Assembly (NCBI GenBank): GCA_050485385.1 | Contig: JBJHBG010000083.1 | Coordinates: 1 to 21,332, forward strand | Source: RECO01 sp050485385 | Lineage (GTDB): Bacteria; Pseudomonadota; Alphaproteobacteria; Geminicoccales; Geminicoccaceae | Reading direction: 5' to 3' | DNA length: 21,332 nucleotides | Shown: positions 7,608 through 15,289 of the stretch, piece by piece | How the letters are laid out: the number at the start of each line of letters is the position of its first letter | How positions within the stretch are numbered: position 1 is the stretch's first letter | The notes under the pieces: model-generated | Told to the model about the DNA's origin: nothing | What the model saw: only the letters and a program-made list of their open reading frames with translations | The model's database searches: none | Translations under genes and position numbers: made by a program

Positions 7608-8240
7608 TCAGCGGACCCCCGCCTGCAACTCCTCTTCCACCGTCCAACCGGGGGCGATGTCGTCCATGTTGGGCAGGTTGTGGGCGATGCCCTTGTGGCA
7701 GTCGATGCAGGTGCGCTCGCCGGTGAAGAGGAACGCCTCGTGGATGCGCTGCGCCCGGCTTTCCTGCACCGAGACGTCCATCGCCTCGGCGGTGTGGCAG
7801 TTGCGGCATTCCAGGCTGTCGTTCGCCTTCAGCCGCGCCCATTCGAGCTTGGCCATGTGCGCCCGGTGCTCCTCGAACTTCGCCGGTGTGTCGATGGTGC
7901 CGAAGACCCAACCCCAGACCTCCTTCGACGCCTGCATCTTGCGCGCCATCTTGAAGGTCCAGTCGTGCGGCACGTGGCAGTCCGAGCAACTCGCGCGGAC
8001 GCCCGAGCGGTTGGTGTAGTGCACCGTCCGCTGAAGCTCCTGGTACACGTTGTCGTACATCTCGTGGCACGAGATGCAGAAGTCCTGCCGGTTGGTGACC
8101 TCGACCGCCGTGTTGAAGCCGCCCCAGAACAGGATGCCGAACAGGAACGCGCCGAGGGTCACGCCACCGAGCGACAGGAAGCTGGCGGGCCGCGTGGCGA
8201 CGAGCCACACGTCCCGCAAGATGCGCCGGATCCAGCCCAT
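7608..8240 (-). CDS. napC: NapC, membrane tetraheme quinol dehydrogenase
   Basis: The 210-residue protein has one N-terminal membrane anchor (about 20-42) and then four c-type heme motifs: CISCH (55-59), CSDCH (85-89), CRNCH (145-149) and CIDCH (178-182). This is the NapC/NirT pattern. NapC oxidises membrane quinol and passes electrons to the NapB/NapA complex in the periplasm. The gene is last in the operon, 3 bp downstream of the napB stop. No napG or napH is present, so NapC should be the only quinol entry point. The hairpin cluster just downstream probably ends the transcript. Confidence 0.97.
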   Translation of the reverse strand: MGWIRRILRDVWLVATRPASFLSLGGVTLGAFLFGILFWGGFNTAVEVTNRQDFCISCHEMYDNVYQELQRTVHYTNRSGVRASCSDCHVPHDWTFKMARKMQASKEVWGWVFGTIDTPAKFEEHRAHMAKLEWARLKANDSLECRNCHTAEAMDVSVQESRAQRIHEAFLFTGERTCIDCHKGIAHNLPNMDDIAPGWTVEEELQAGVR

Positions 8241-8243
8241 GAC

Positions 8244-8696
8244 TTACTCCGTCACCATGGTTGGCACGCGGAGCACGTCGACGAAGGTGTTCTCCACCAG
8301 GGGGCGCGCGTCGGTCTGCGTGACGTGGCAGGCGGTGCAGGCGTAGCGCCGGGGCGCCACGTCGGCGAGGAGCTGGCCGTCGCGGTCCTGGAAGTGGGTC
8401 ACCGAGATCATCGGTGCGCCGGTCGCCTCGGTGAACTGGCGGCGGTGGCATTCCAGGCAGCGATTGGCGTTGATCGTGATCTCGTAGCGGTCGATGGCGT
8501 GGGGGATGGTCGGCGCCTGCTCGGGATAGAGCCGCATCATCCGCCCGGCGTCGACGATGGGCGCGGCGAAGCGCGGCGCCGGCACTGCCGCCGTCATCGG
8601 GTCCGGCCCGGTCAGCCGGGGCGGCTGCTGCTGCGCGAGGGCGAGCCCGGTCCAGGCGAGGACGAGGCCCGCGAGCAGAAGGAGCGTGCGTCGCAT
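8244..8696 (-). CDS. napB: NapB, periplasmic diheme cytochrome c subunit
   Basis: The 150-residue protein has a signal peptide (hydrophobic run to about residue 21, ending ALA) and two heme motifs, CLECH (80-84) and CTACH (120-124), as in NapB, the electron-transfer partner of NapA. PRFAAPIVDAGRMMRLYPEQAPTIPH-like sequence around 41-66 fits the NapA-contact region of the family. The start at 8696 (MRRTLLLL) is preferred over the ATG at 8702: GAGGAG, which overlaps the end of napA, lies 6 nt before it but directly abuts the 8702 ATG. The napA stop is 10 bp upstream. Confidence 0.95.
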   Translation of the reverse strand: MRRTLLLLAGLVLAWTGLALAQQQPPRLTGPDPMTAAVPAPRFAAPIVDAGRMMRLYPEQAPTIPHAIDRYEITINANRCLECHRRQFTEATGAPMISVTHFQDRDGQLLADVAPRRYACTACHVTQTDARPLVENTFVDVLRVPTMVTE

Positions 8697-8706
8697 CACC
8701 ATCTCC

Positions 8707-11202
8707 TCAAACGGCCACGATGCGGACGGCGCATTTCTTGTAGTCCGACTGTCGCGAGATCGGGTCGTTCGCATCGAGCGTGCACTTGTTGATGAGCTGG
8801 CTCGCGTCGAAGAACGGGATGAAGACGACGCCCCGCGGCATGCGGTTGCGGCCGGTGGTCTCGACCCGGCTGTTGATCTCGCCGCGCCGGGTCTGGATCC
8901 TCACCTCGGTGCCGCGCCGGAGCCCACGATCCGCTGCATCGGTCGGATGCATGTAGAGCCGTGCGCCCGGATAGGCGCTGTAGAGTTCCGGCACCCGCAT
9001 GGTCATCGAACCCGTGTGCCAGTGCTCCAGCACGCGGCCCGTCACCAGCCAAAGGTCGTACTCGTCGTCGGGCGCCTCCGCCGGCGGCTCGTAGGGCAGC
9101 GCCATGATCCGCGCCCGCCCGTCGGCCATGCCGTAGAACTCGACACCCTCGGACGCCGTAACGTGCGGGTCGTCGCCCGCCCGGTAGCGCCAGCGCGTCT
9201 CCCGCCCGTCGACCACCGGCCAGCGCAGGCCCCGTACCTCGTGATAGACCTCGAAGGGGGCGAGGTCGTACTTGTTGCGGCCGGCGAACTGCCGGTACTC
9301 CTCGAACAGGCCCTTCTGCACGTAGAAGCCGAAGTGCTCGCTCTCACGATTCGGGTGATGCCCCACCACTTCGTCGGCCGCGTAGGCATCCACTTGGCCG
9401 TTGGCGAACAGCACCTCGAACAGCGTCCTGCCGCGGAACTCGGGGGCGCTCGCCAGGATCTCTTCAGGCCAGACCTCCTCGGTGGTGAAGTGCTTGGAGA
9501 ACTCCATGAGCTGCCAAAGGTCGGAGCGCGCCTCGCCCGGGGGGTTCACCATCTGCCGCCAGAACTGCGTGCGCCGCTCGGCATTGCCGTAGGCACCTTC
9601 CTTCTCGACCCACATCGCCGCCGGCAGGACGAGGTCCGCCGCCTGGGTCGTGGCCGTCGGATAGGCGTCGGAGACGACGATGAAGGCTTCAGGGTTGCGG
9701 TAGCCCGGATAGGTTTCCTGGGCGGTGTTGGGTGCCGCCTGCATGTTGTTGTTCACCTGCACCCAATAGGCGCCGATCTTGCCGTCCTTCAGATCGCGGT
9801 CCTGTTGGACCGCATGGGCGCCGACCCAATCCGGGACCGTGCCTGCCGGTAGACGCCAGATCTCCTCGGCGATGGCGCGGTGCTCGGCGTTGGTCACCTC
9901 CATGCCGGACGGCAGCCGGTGCGCGAAGGTCCCGACCTCGCGCGGGCTGCCGCAGGCCGACGGCTGCCCGGTGAGCGAGAAGGGGCTGTTGCCGGGCTCG
10001 GAGATCTTTCCGGTCAGCAGGTGCAGGTTGTAGACGAGGTGGTTCGCCCAGACGCCGCGGACGTGCTGGTTGAAGCCCATCGTCCAGAGGCTCATCGTCT
10101 TGCGGTTGGGGTCCGCGTAGGCCTGAGCGAGCTGGTCGAGCCGCGTGCCCTCCACACCAGAGAGTTCCGCCACCCGCTCGCGGGTGTAGTCGGCGACGAA
10201 CGCCTTGTAGGCGTCGAAGTCGATGGCCTCCATGGCACCCGGCGCGTCGGCGTGCGCCGCCGCCTGCTGCAGTGGATGCTCGGGCCGGAGGCCGTAGCCG
10301 ATGTCGGTCTGACCGCGCCAGAAGCCCGTGTGATCCGCCACGAAGCGCTCGTTGATGGCGCCGTTGCGGATCAGGTAGTTGGCGATGTAGTTGGCGATCG
10401 CGAGGTCGGTGCCCGGCTTGAAGATGATCGGCACGTCGGCCATGTCGGTCGAGCGGTGGCCGTAGGTCGAAAGGACGATGATCCGCGCGTCGGGGTTCAG
10501 CAGCCGGCGGTCGGTCAGCCGGGTCCACAGGACCGGGTGCATCTCCGCCATGTTGGCGCCCCAGAGCACGAAGTCGTCGGCGTGCTCGAAGTCGTCGTAG
10601 CAGCCCATCGGCTCGTCCTTGCCGAAGGTGCGCGTGAAGGCGGCGACCGCCGACGCCATGCAGTGCCGGGCGTTGGGATCGATGTTGTTGGAGCGGAAGC
10701 CCGCCTTGAACAGCTTGGCGGCGGCATAGGCCTCGAAGATGGTCCACTGCCCCGAGCCGAACATGCCGATGCCGCGCGGCCCCTTCTCGGCGAGCGCCCG
10801 CTTGAACTGGCGCGCCATCTCCTCGAACGCGCGCTCCCAACTGACCTCCTGGAAGGTGCCGTCCTTGTGGTACGCGCCGTCGCGCATGCGCAAGAGCGGC
10901 ATGGTCAGCCGGTCGGCGCCGTACATGATCTTGGCGAGAAAATAGCCCTTCACGCAGTTGAGCCCGCGATTGACCTCGGAGCGGGTGTCGGCGTGCGTCG
11001 CGACCACGCGGCCGCCGCGGGTGCCGACCATCACCGAGCAGCCGGTGCCGCAAAAGCGGCAGGCCGCCTTCTGCCAGTCGATCTGGAGCGCCTCGGCACC
11101 GCCGGTGACGGGCTGCGCCGCCGCCGTGAGTGGCAATCCGGCGGCGGTCGCGGCAGCCGCCGCTGCCTGGGCCTTGATCGCGTCGCGTCGGCTCAGCCTC
11201 AT
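8707..11202 (-). CDS. napA: NapA, periplasmic nitrate reductase catalytic subunit
   Basis: The 831-residue molybdoenzyme reduces nitrate to nitrite. It starts with a twin-arginine signal (LSRRDAIKAQ, then an Ala-rich stretch to about residue 30), so it is exported folded by Tat. A [4Fe-4S] site is formed by C48, C51, C55 and C83 (CRFCGTGCS and CVKG). The molybdenum ligand should be C181 in ARHCMASAV, the Cys that marks NapA-type enzymes. The molybdopterin-binding and C-terminal dinucleotide-binding domains are full length. The start overlaps the napD stop by ATGA, implying translational coupling. Nothing essential appears to be missing. Confidence 0.98.
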   Translation of the reverse strand: MRLSRRDAIKAQAAAAAATAAGLPLTAAAQPVTGGAEALQIDWQKAACRFCGTGCSVMVGTRGGRVVATHADTRSEVNRGLNCVKGYFLAKIMYGADRLTMPLLRMRDGAYHKDGTFQEVSWERAFEEMARQFKRALAEKGPRGIGMFGSGQWTIFEAYAAAKLFKAGFRSNNIDPNARHCMASAVAAFTRTFGKDEPMGCYDDFEHADDFVLWGANMAEMHPVLWTRLTDRRLLNPDARIIVLSTYGHRSTDMADVPIIFKPGTDLAIANYIANYLIRNGAINERFVADHTGFWRGQTDIGYGLRPEHPLQQAAAHADAPGAMEAIDFDAYKAFVADYTRERVAELSGVEGTRLDQLAQAYADPNRKTMSLWTMGFNQHVRGVWANHLVYNLHLLTGKISEPGNSPFSLTGQPSACGSPREVGTFAHRLPSGMEVTNAEHRAIAEEIWRLPAGTVPDWVGAHAVQQDRDLKDGKIGAYWVQVNNNMQAAPNTAQETYPGYRNPEAFIVVSDAYPTATTQAADLVLPAAMWVEKEGAYGNAERRTQFWRQMVNPPGEARSDLWQLMEFSKHFTTEEVWPEEILASAPEFRGRTLFEVLFANGQVDAYAADEVVGHHPNRESEHFGFYVQKGLFEEYRQFAGRNKYDLAPFEVYHEVRGLRWPVVDGRETRWRYRAGDDPHVTASEGVEFYGMADGRARIMALPYEPPAEAPDDEYDLWLVTGRVLEHWHTGSMTMRVPELYSAYPGARLYMHPTDAADRGLRRGTEVRIQTRRGEINSRVETTGRNRMPRGVVFIPFFDASQLINKCTLDANDPISRQSDYKKCAVRIVAV

Positions 11203-11462
11203 GGTCCTTCTCCCGTCGAGGGCTCGTCCAGGATCTCGTGATAGGCGAGGGCGGCGGTGTAGACGTCGGCCATCAGGGCGATGCCGTTGACCACAGCACT
11301 CATCGCCCGTTCGTCCGGCGCCTCCAGCACCACGACCAGCTTGCCGTGGCCGCTGGTGGCGATCTCGGTCCCCGGCAGGGCGAGGATCGCCGCTTCGACA
11401 CGGGCCATCGCCTCGGGCCGCACGTGGACGACGATGCCGGAGACGTGCAGCGGCTCAGCCAT
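11199..11462 (-). CDS. napD: NapD, NapA signal-peptide chaperone
   Basis: The 87-residue protein matches the small NapD family: LHVSGIVVHVRPE at 5-17, a TEIATSGHGKLVVVLE stretch and a C-terminal MADVYTAALAYHEI. NapD is a cytoplasmic chaperone that binds the Tat signal of NapA and holds back export until the cofactor is inserted. The ATG at 11462 lies inside the end of napF (8-nt overlap), and its stop overlaps the napA start by 4 nt. The longer open frame upstream is antisense to nothing useful and overlaps napF, so it was discarded. Confidence 0.93.
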   Translation of the reverse strand: MAEPLHVSGIVVHVRPEAMARVEAAILALPGTEIATSGHGKLVVVLEAPDERAMSAVVNGIALMADVYTAALAYHEILDEPSTGEGP

Positions 11463-11955
11463 GGCCGGCCTCGGCCAGCGAGATGGCCGCCGCCGGACAG
11501 GTGCCGACACAGGCACCGCAGCCGGTGCAGGCGAGCGCATCCAGGTCGGGCACGGGTGGGCCGCCGAGGCGCAGGCCAAAGCGGATCGCCTGTTCCGGGC
11601 AGGCGTCGCCGCAGCTTTGGCAATGCACGCCACCTCGGGCGAGGCAGCCCTCGCCGATCCGTGCCGTTACGTCCCAAGGCGGTTGCCGGCCCCGGTCGAA
11701 GGCGGGCTCGGGGCAGCTCTCGACGCAGGCTGCGCAGAAGGTGCAGCTACCGCTCCCCTGGCGCACCTCGACCTCGACGACGCCGCGCGCGCCGAGCTTC
11801 AGGACGGCTTCGGGACAGGCGTCGATACAGCGCCCGCAGCCGGTACAGGCGGCGTCGAACGCGACCGCCGCCCACGGGGGGCGAAGCCCACGCGGCCGCG
11901 ACCGGTCGCCAAGCAGCCACGCGCGGCGGGTCGTTGCGGTGCGGCTCTCAGCCAC
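11455..11955 (-). CDS. napF: NapF, four-cluster ferredoxin-type maturation protein
   Basis: The 166-residue cytoplasmic iron-sulfur protein has four Cys groups. CTGCGRCIDACP (37-48), CTFCAACVESCP (71-82) and CTGCGACVGTCP (143-154) are classical. The third is spread as C104 plus HCQSCGDACP (111-120), a spacing seen in NapF. RPPWA (25-29) and a second PPW (92-94) are also family features. NapF is thought to interact with NapA in the cytoplasm during maturation. The start is GTG at 11955, which overlaps the napE stop by 8 nt. No strong ribosome binding site is seen, so translation is probably coupled to napE. Confidence 0.93.
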   Translation of the reverse strand: MAESRTATTRRAWLLGDRSRPRGLRPPWAAVAFDAACTGCGRCIDACPEAVLKLGARGVVEVEVRQGSGSCTFCAACVESCPEPAFDRGRQPPWDVTARIGEGCLARGGVHCQSCGDACPEQAIRFGLRLGGPPVPDLDALACTGCGACVGTCPAAAISLAEAGHG

Positions 11956-12154
11956 CGGGCGGCCCCGGCGGTCCGAAGACGAGCTGCCACATCCAGACGA
12001 GGAACCCGTAGCCGCCGACGACCATGATCGCGATCACCGGCCAGATGGCGACGGCGAGCAGGAGGAACACCAAGCGTTCCCCGCGCCGTCCCCGCAGCCA
12101 AGCGGTATCGGGCTCGGCCCGTGCCGTCGCCGGGGTCTCCGATGGTGGCGACAT
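11948..12154 (-). CDS. napE: NapE, small single-span membrane protein
   Basis: The 68-residue protein has a polar N-terminus, then RGERLVFLLLAVAIWPVIAIM-like sequence and a single long hydrophobic segment (about 28-58), ending VFGPPGPPGG. This is the NapE pattern; its function is not established. It is the first gene of the operon. The ATG at 12154 follows GGGAGGGGAG, so it is preferred over the start at 12253, whose extra residues overlap the probable promoter. Confidence 0.85.
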   Translation of the reverse strand: MSPPSETPATARAEPDTAWLRGRRGERLVFLLLAVAIWPVIAIMVVGGYGFLVWMWQLVFGPPGPPGG

Positions 12155-12378
12155 GGCTCCCCTCCCTGTCGCGATCCCGTTCGGTGGCGAAATTTCGGGC
12201 AGTCCGCCCAAAATCCGTGCCGAAACCTCGCCGTCGTCCTCCCGGTCTGTCAATCATCGGTCGGTCGGAGCCATGGTGGACGCCACCGGGACGGGATGCG
12301 GGGCGGCGCAGGAATGCGGGCTTTCTGCGACCGTCCGTCGCAGGCTCGTCCCTTGGTCGAAGGGTGCCCTGGCGGGCC
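12155..12378 (-). promoter_or_regulatory. Probable promoter/leader of the nap operon
   Basis: These 224 bp separate ghrA from napE, both on the minus strand. Reading toward napE there is first a small hairpin (TGCGAC at 12326-12331 with GTCGCA at 12337-12342), which may end the ghrA transcript. Next is TTGACA (12253-12248), a good -35 match without an obvious -10 at 17-18 bp. A perfect palindrome CGAAATTTCG (12188-12197) lies about 34 bp before the start codon. I looked for a full FNR-type site (TTGAT-N4-ATCAA) and did not find one. Confidence 0.45.
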
Positions 12379-13317
12379 TCAATAGCCCCGCTGGCGGTCG
12401 ACGAGGTTTTGGGGGGTGCCGCCCCGACGGAAGCGGGCGACGTTGGCCGCCGCGATCTTCGAGGCACTTACCGGATCCGTCTGAGCGGCGACGTGGGGAA
12501 AGACGTGGACGCGGGGATGCGCCCAGAACGGGTGGTCCGTCGGTAGCGGCTCGACCTCGAACACGTCGAGCACCGCCTCGGCCAGATGGCCGGAGTCCAG
12601 CGCGGCGATGAGGTCCGCATCGACCACGTGACCGCCGCGCGCGACGTTCACGAGCATCGACCCACGGGGCAGCGACGCCAGGAGCCCGGCATCGATCAGT
12701 CTCCGCGTCGTGGCGGTGAGCGGGACGAGGTTCACCAGGATCTCGGTCTGCGCCAGCATCGGGGCCAAGCCCTCGGCGCCGGCGAAGGTGTCCACGCCCG
12801 CGATCTCGCGATGGCTGCGGCTCCAGCCGACGAGGCGAAAGCCGAGCGCACCGAGCATCGCCATGCAGGCCTGCGCCAGTTCACCGGTGCCGAGAAAGCC
12901 CACCGTGCGCTCGTGGGCGAGCTTTTGCGGGTCCTTCGACCAGACGCGCTCGCGCTGGCCGCGGGCGAAGCGCGGATGGTCGCGGTGCAGCGCCATGACG
13001 TGCGCGGTCACGCCTTCGGCCATCGCCCGGCTCATGTTCGGATCGACCAGCCGTGCGAGCGGCACCGCCGGCGGAAGTGCAGGGTTGTGGACCAGATGCT
13101 CGACGCCGGCCCAGAGCGACTGCACGAAGCGGATGCCTCCGAAGGGGGCGAGCTTCTCGGGCGACGGATTGGCGGCGATCACGATGTCGACCGCGGCCGG
13201 ATCGCCGGTAAAGTCGACTGCGGCGTGGACGCTCTCCTCGGGCATGGCCTCCTGGAGCAGGCGGACCCAGCGGCGTTCGGCGTCGGCTTGGAGGTTCGAG
13301 ACGAGGACGATGGGCAT
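12379..13317 (-). CDS. ghrA: Glyoxylate/hydroxypyruvate reductase A-like dehydrogenase
   Basis: The 312-residue protein is a D-isomer-specific 2-hydroxyacid dehydrogenase of the GhrA group. GFLGTGELA (140-148) is the nucleotide site. The catalytic residues are R227 (in VARGGHVVD), E256 (in DVFEVEPLP) and H275 (in FPHVAAQT). GhrA enzymes reduce glyoxylate and hydroxypyruvate with NADPH. The early FVQSLWAGVEHL segment (64-75) also fits this group. The ATG at 13317 is 5 nt after the stop of the flavin monooxygenase-like gene, so the two are surely co-transcribed. The frame stays open far upstream, but only as a shadow of the neighbouring gene. Confidence 0.88.
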   Translation of the reverse strand: MPIVLVSNLQADAERRWVRLLQEAMPEESVHAAVDFTGDPAAVDIVIAANPSPEKLAPFGGIRFVQSLWAGVEHLVHNPALPPAVPLARLVDPNMSRAMAEGVTAHVMALHRDHPRFARGQRERVWSKDPQKLAHERTVGFLGTGELAQACMAMLGALGFRLVGWSRSHREIAGVDTFAGAEGLAPMLAQTEILVNLVPLTATTRRLIDAGLLASLPRGSMLVNVARGGHVVDADLIAALDSGHLAEAVLDVFEVEPLPTDHPFWAHPRVHVFPHVAAQTDPVSASKIAAANVARFRRGGTPQNLVDRQRGY

Positions 13318-13322
13318 GGGCT

Positions 13323-14753
13323 TCAGGCGTCTCCGGGCAGGCGGATGATCTTGTCGTCGTAGGCGAGCAGTTCGCGAAGGTAGCGGTCCGCGTCCGCGCG
13401 GAACAGTCCGCGGGTGATGGAGGCCACCAGCTTCGGGACGGCGGTGGTCATCGCGTTGATCGACGCGCCCGAGGGGCCGAAGCTCATGGTGGCGCCGAAG
13501 TTGAACACGTGGATGCGCGCCAGCAGCGGACAGGTGCCAGCCACCTTCTCCACCAGCGTGTAGTCGGGCGAGAGATAGGGGTAGCGCGCGAGCCGCGCGT
13601 CGATCAGTTCCGGCGGCGGCGTGTAGCGGTCGCCCCAGGTGGCGATACGGTCGGCGTGGGGCGCCAGTTCCGGCCGGGCCGTGAAGTCGACGTCGATGCC
13701 GGTGCCGCAGATCACGTGGTCGAAGGTCAAGCGGCCCCGGGGCGTCGTCACCTCCACCGCATCTCCCACCGCGCGCACCGCCTCCCAGGGCGCGCCCGTC
13801 ACGATGGCGAAGGCCGGGTGCGCCGTACAGCGGTCGTAGGTGTCCTGTGGGAAGCCCTCGCGGAGCCCCATGACGTGGTGCATGAACCGCCAGCGGAGAT
13901 CGTCGTCGAGATCGCCCAAATGGCGCAGAAAGCCCGTGAAGGTGAGCCAGCGATAGGGCTGCACGCGCTGCAACTCCAGCCGGCGGCAGAAGAGGTGGAC
14001 CGCGGTGGCCCCGGCCTCCAGCGCCGTCGCCGCATTGTCGGCGGCCGAGGCCCCGGCCCCCAGCACGCCCACCCGCTTGCCGGCGAGCGCCGCGAAATCG
14101 ATGGCGTCGGCGGTGTGCGAGCGAAGGCGGCAGGGCAGCGCTTGGACCTCCGGCGGCATCCACCAGCGGCCGAGCCCCTCCAACCCAGTCGCCAGCACCA
14201 CGCGACGGCACAGGCGCTCGGCGGGCTGGCCGTCGGCATCGCGCAGGCTCGCCCTGACCACGTCCCCCGTCATCTCCAGGCCGACCAATTCCAGTCCGTT
14301 CGTTACCGGCAGCTCCAGCGTGCGGCGGAACCAGTCGAGGTAGTCGGCCCAAAGCTCCCTCGGAATCAGCGCCAGCGCGTCCCAGCTCGCAGCGCCGAAC
14401 CGGGCCTCGTGCCAGGCGCGATAGGTCAAGCAGGGCAGGCCCAGATCGGGGCCGTTGAACTGCTTGGGGCTCCTGAGCGTGCGCATGCGGGCGATGGTCC
14501 GCCACGGCCCCTCGCTGCCCACGGGCGCCCGGTCGACGATCTCGATGCTCGTCACCTTGTCGCGCAGCAGTTGGAAGGCGGTGGCAAGCCCGGATTGACC
14601 GGCGCCGACGATCAAGACGTCGAGCACACCGTCCCGCCCGTCCGGGCGCCAAGCCGCTGCCGGATGATCGACGTAGCCGAGCTCGTGGCGTGCCCGCGCG
14701 GCGAGCGCTGCCAGCCGCGCCCCAGCGTCCGCTTCGATGTCGCCGCCGTCCAT
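13323..14753 (-). CDS. FAD/NAD(P)-dependent monooxygenase-like flavoprotein
   Basis: The 476-residue protein has two dinucleotide folds: VLIVGAGQSG (46-55) for FAD and VGVLGAGASAADN (228-240) for NAD(P)H, plus the RRVVLATG strand (183-190) before the second fold. This is the arrangement of flavin-containing and Baeyer-Villiger-type monooxygenases and of lysine/ornithine N-hydroxylases. The exact BVMO or FMO fingerprint (FxGxxxHxxxW or similar) is not evident; RSHTADAIDF (211-220) occupies its place. The substrate is unknown. The ATG at 14753 is chosen for its GAGGAG ribosome binding site 6 nt upstream; the frame extends to 14903 without one. It leads a two-gene unit with ghrA. Confidence 0.85.
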   Translation of the reverse strand: MDGGDIEADAGARLAALAARARHELGYVDHPAAAWRPDGRDGVLDVLIVGAGQSGLATAFQLLRDKVTSIEIVDRAPVGSEGPWRTIARMRTLRSPKQFNGPDLGLPCLTYRAWHEARFGAASWDALALIPRELWADYLDWFRRTLELPVTNGLELVGLEMTGDVVRASLRDADGQPAERLCRRVVLATGLEGLGRWWMPPEVQALPCRLRSHTADAIDFAALAGKRVGVLGAGASAADNAATALEAGATAVHLFCRRLELQRVQPYRWLTFTGFLRHLGDLDDDLRWRFMHHVMGLREGFPQDTYDRCTAHPAFAIVTGAPWEAVRAVGDAVEVTTPRGRLTFDHVICGTGIDVDFTARPELAPHADRIATWGDRYTPPPELIDARLARYPYLSPDYTLVEKVAGTCPLLARIHVFNFGATMSFGPSGASINAMTTAVPKLVASITRGLFRADADRYLRELLAYDDKIIRLPGDA

Positions 14754-14843
14754 CCACGTCTCCTCGCGATCGGCCGACCAGAGCAAGACTGGCCCGTCGC
14801 CGCAAGCGAGCAAGGGGTCGCCCTTGCCGCCGCCGGCCCAGCC

Positions 14844-14858
14844 CGCACATGCTGTGCG
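14844..14858. promoter_or_regulatory. 15-bp perfect palindrome between divergent genes
   Basis: CGCACA-TGC-TGTGCG is a perfect inverted repeat in the 136-bp gap between the flavin monooxygenase-like gene and the IsdG-like gene. It ends 31 bp before the TTG start of the latter, a likely place for a regulator to act on both genes. It does not match an iron-box consensus that I know. Confidence 0.35.
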
Positions 14859-14889
14859 AGGACGATCCGACCACATCGGGAGCACCCCC

Positions 14890-15216
14890 TTGTTCATCGC
14901 CATGAATCGCTTTCGCGTCCACCGCGGTCAGGAGGAGGCCTTCGAGGCCATCTGGACCGGCCGGGACAGCCACCTGAAGGACGTGCCCGGTTTCGTTGCC
15001 TTCCATCTGCTCCGAGGACCCGCCGAGGACGACCACACGCTGTTCGCCTCGCACAGCGTCTGGGCCTCCAAGGAGGCGTTCCACGGCTGGACCAAATCCG
15101 AGGCCTTCCGCCTCGCCCACAAGGACGCCAAGGCCAACGAGGCGCTCTACGCCGGTGCGCCCCGCTTCGAGGGGTTCGAGGTGCGGCAGGAGATCGCCGG
15201 CACAAGCAGATCTTAA
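14890..15216 (+). CDS. ABM-domain protein, IsdG/HmoB-like heme monooxygenase candidate
   Basis: The 108-residue protein is a ferredoxin-like ABM-fold enzyme with the start typical of heme-degrading monooxygenases, FIAMNRFRVHRGQEEAFEAIW (split here: FIAMNRF at 2-8, then RGQEEAFEAIW). Staphylococcal IsdG uses Asn7, Trp67 and His77; this protein has N6, W67 and H77 and almost the same length. The reaction would be oxidative cleavage of heme to release iron. The start is TTG at 14890, with GGGAG 7 nt upstream; the next ATG (14902) would cut off the first beta strand and leave no ribosome binding site. Heme cleavage itself is inferred. Confidence 0.82.
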   Translation: MFIAMNRFRVHRGQEEAFEAIWTGRDSHLKDVPGFVAFHLLRGPAEDDHTLFASHSVWASKEAFHGWTKSEAFRLAHKDAKANEALYAGAPRFEGFEVRQEIAGTSRS

Positions 15217-15289
15217 CGCTTGGCCCACATCATCCGGCGAGGGTGCCGGCGAGGGGTTGCCGCACCGCTGACGGAAAGGACTTCGGGCC

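Noticed and set aside
9880..11241. Plus-strand open frame opposite napA
   Set aside because: It is antisense to a fully conserved NapA; long antisense frames are expected at this GC content.
12241..12262. FNR-type binding site near TTGACA upstream of napE
   Set aside because: Only a half-site resemblance is present; the second half of TTGAT-N4-ATCAA is missing.
15234..15255. Direct repeat CCGGCGAGGG twice, 2 bp apart, upstream of the MCP/Cache gene
   Set aside because: Short and GC-rich; two copies alone do not support an operator or tandem array.
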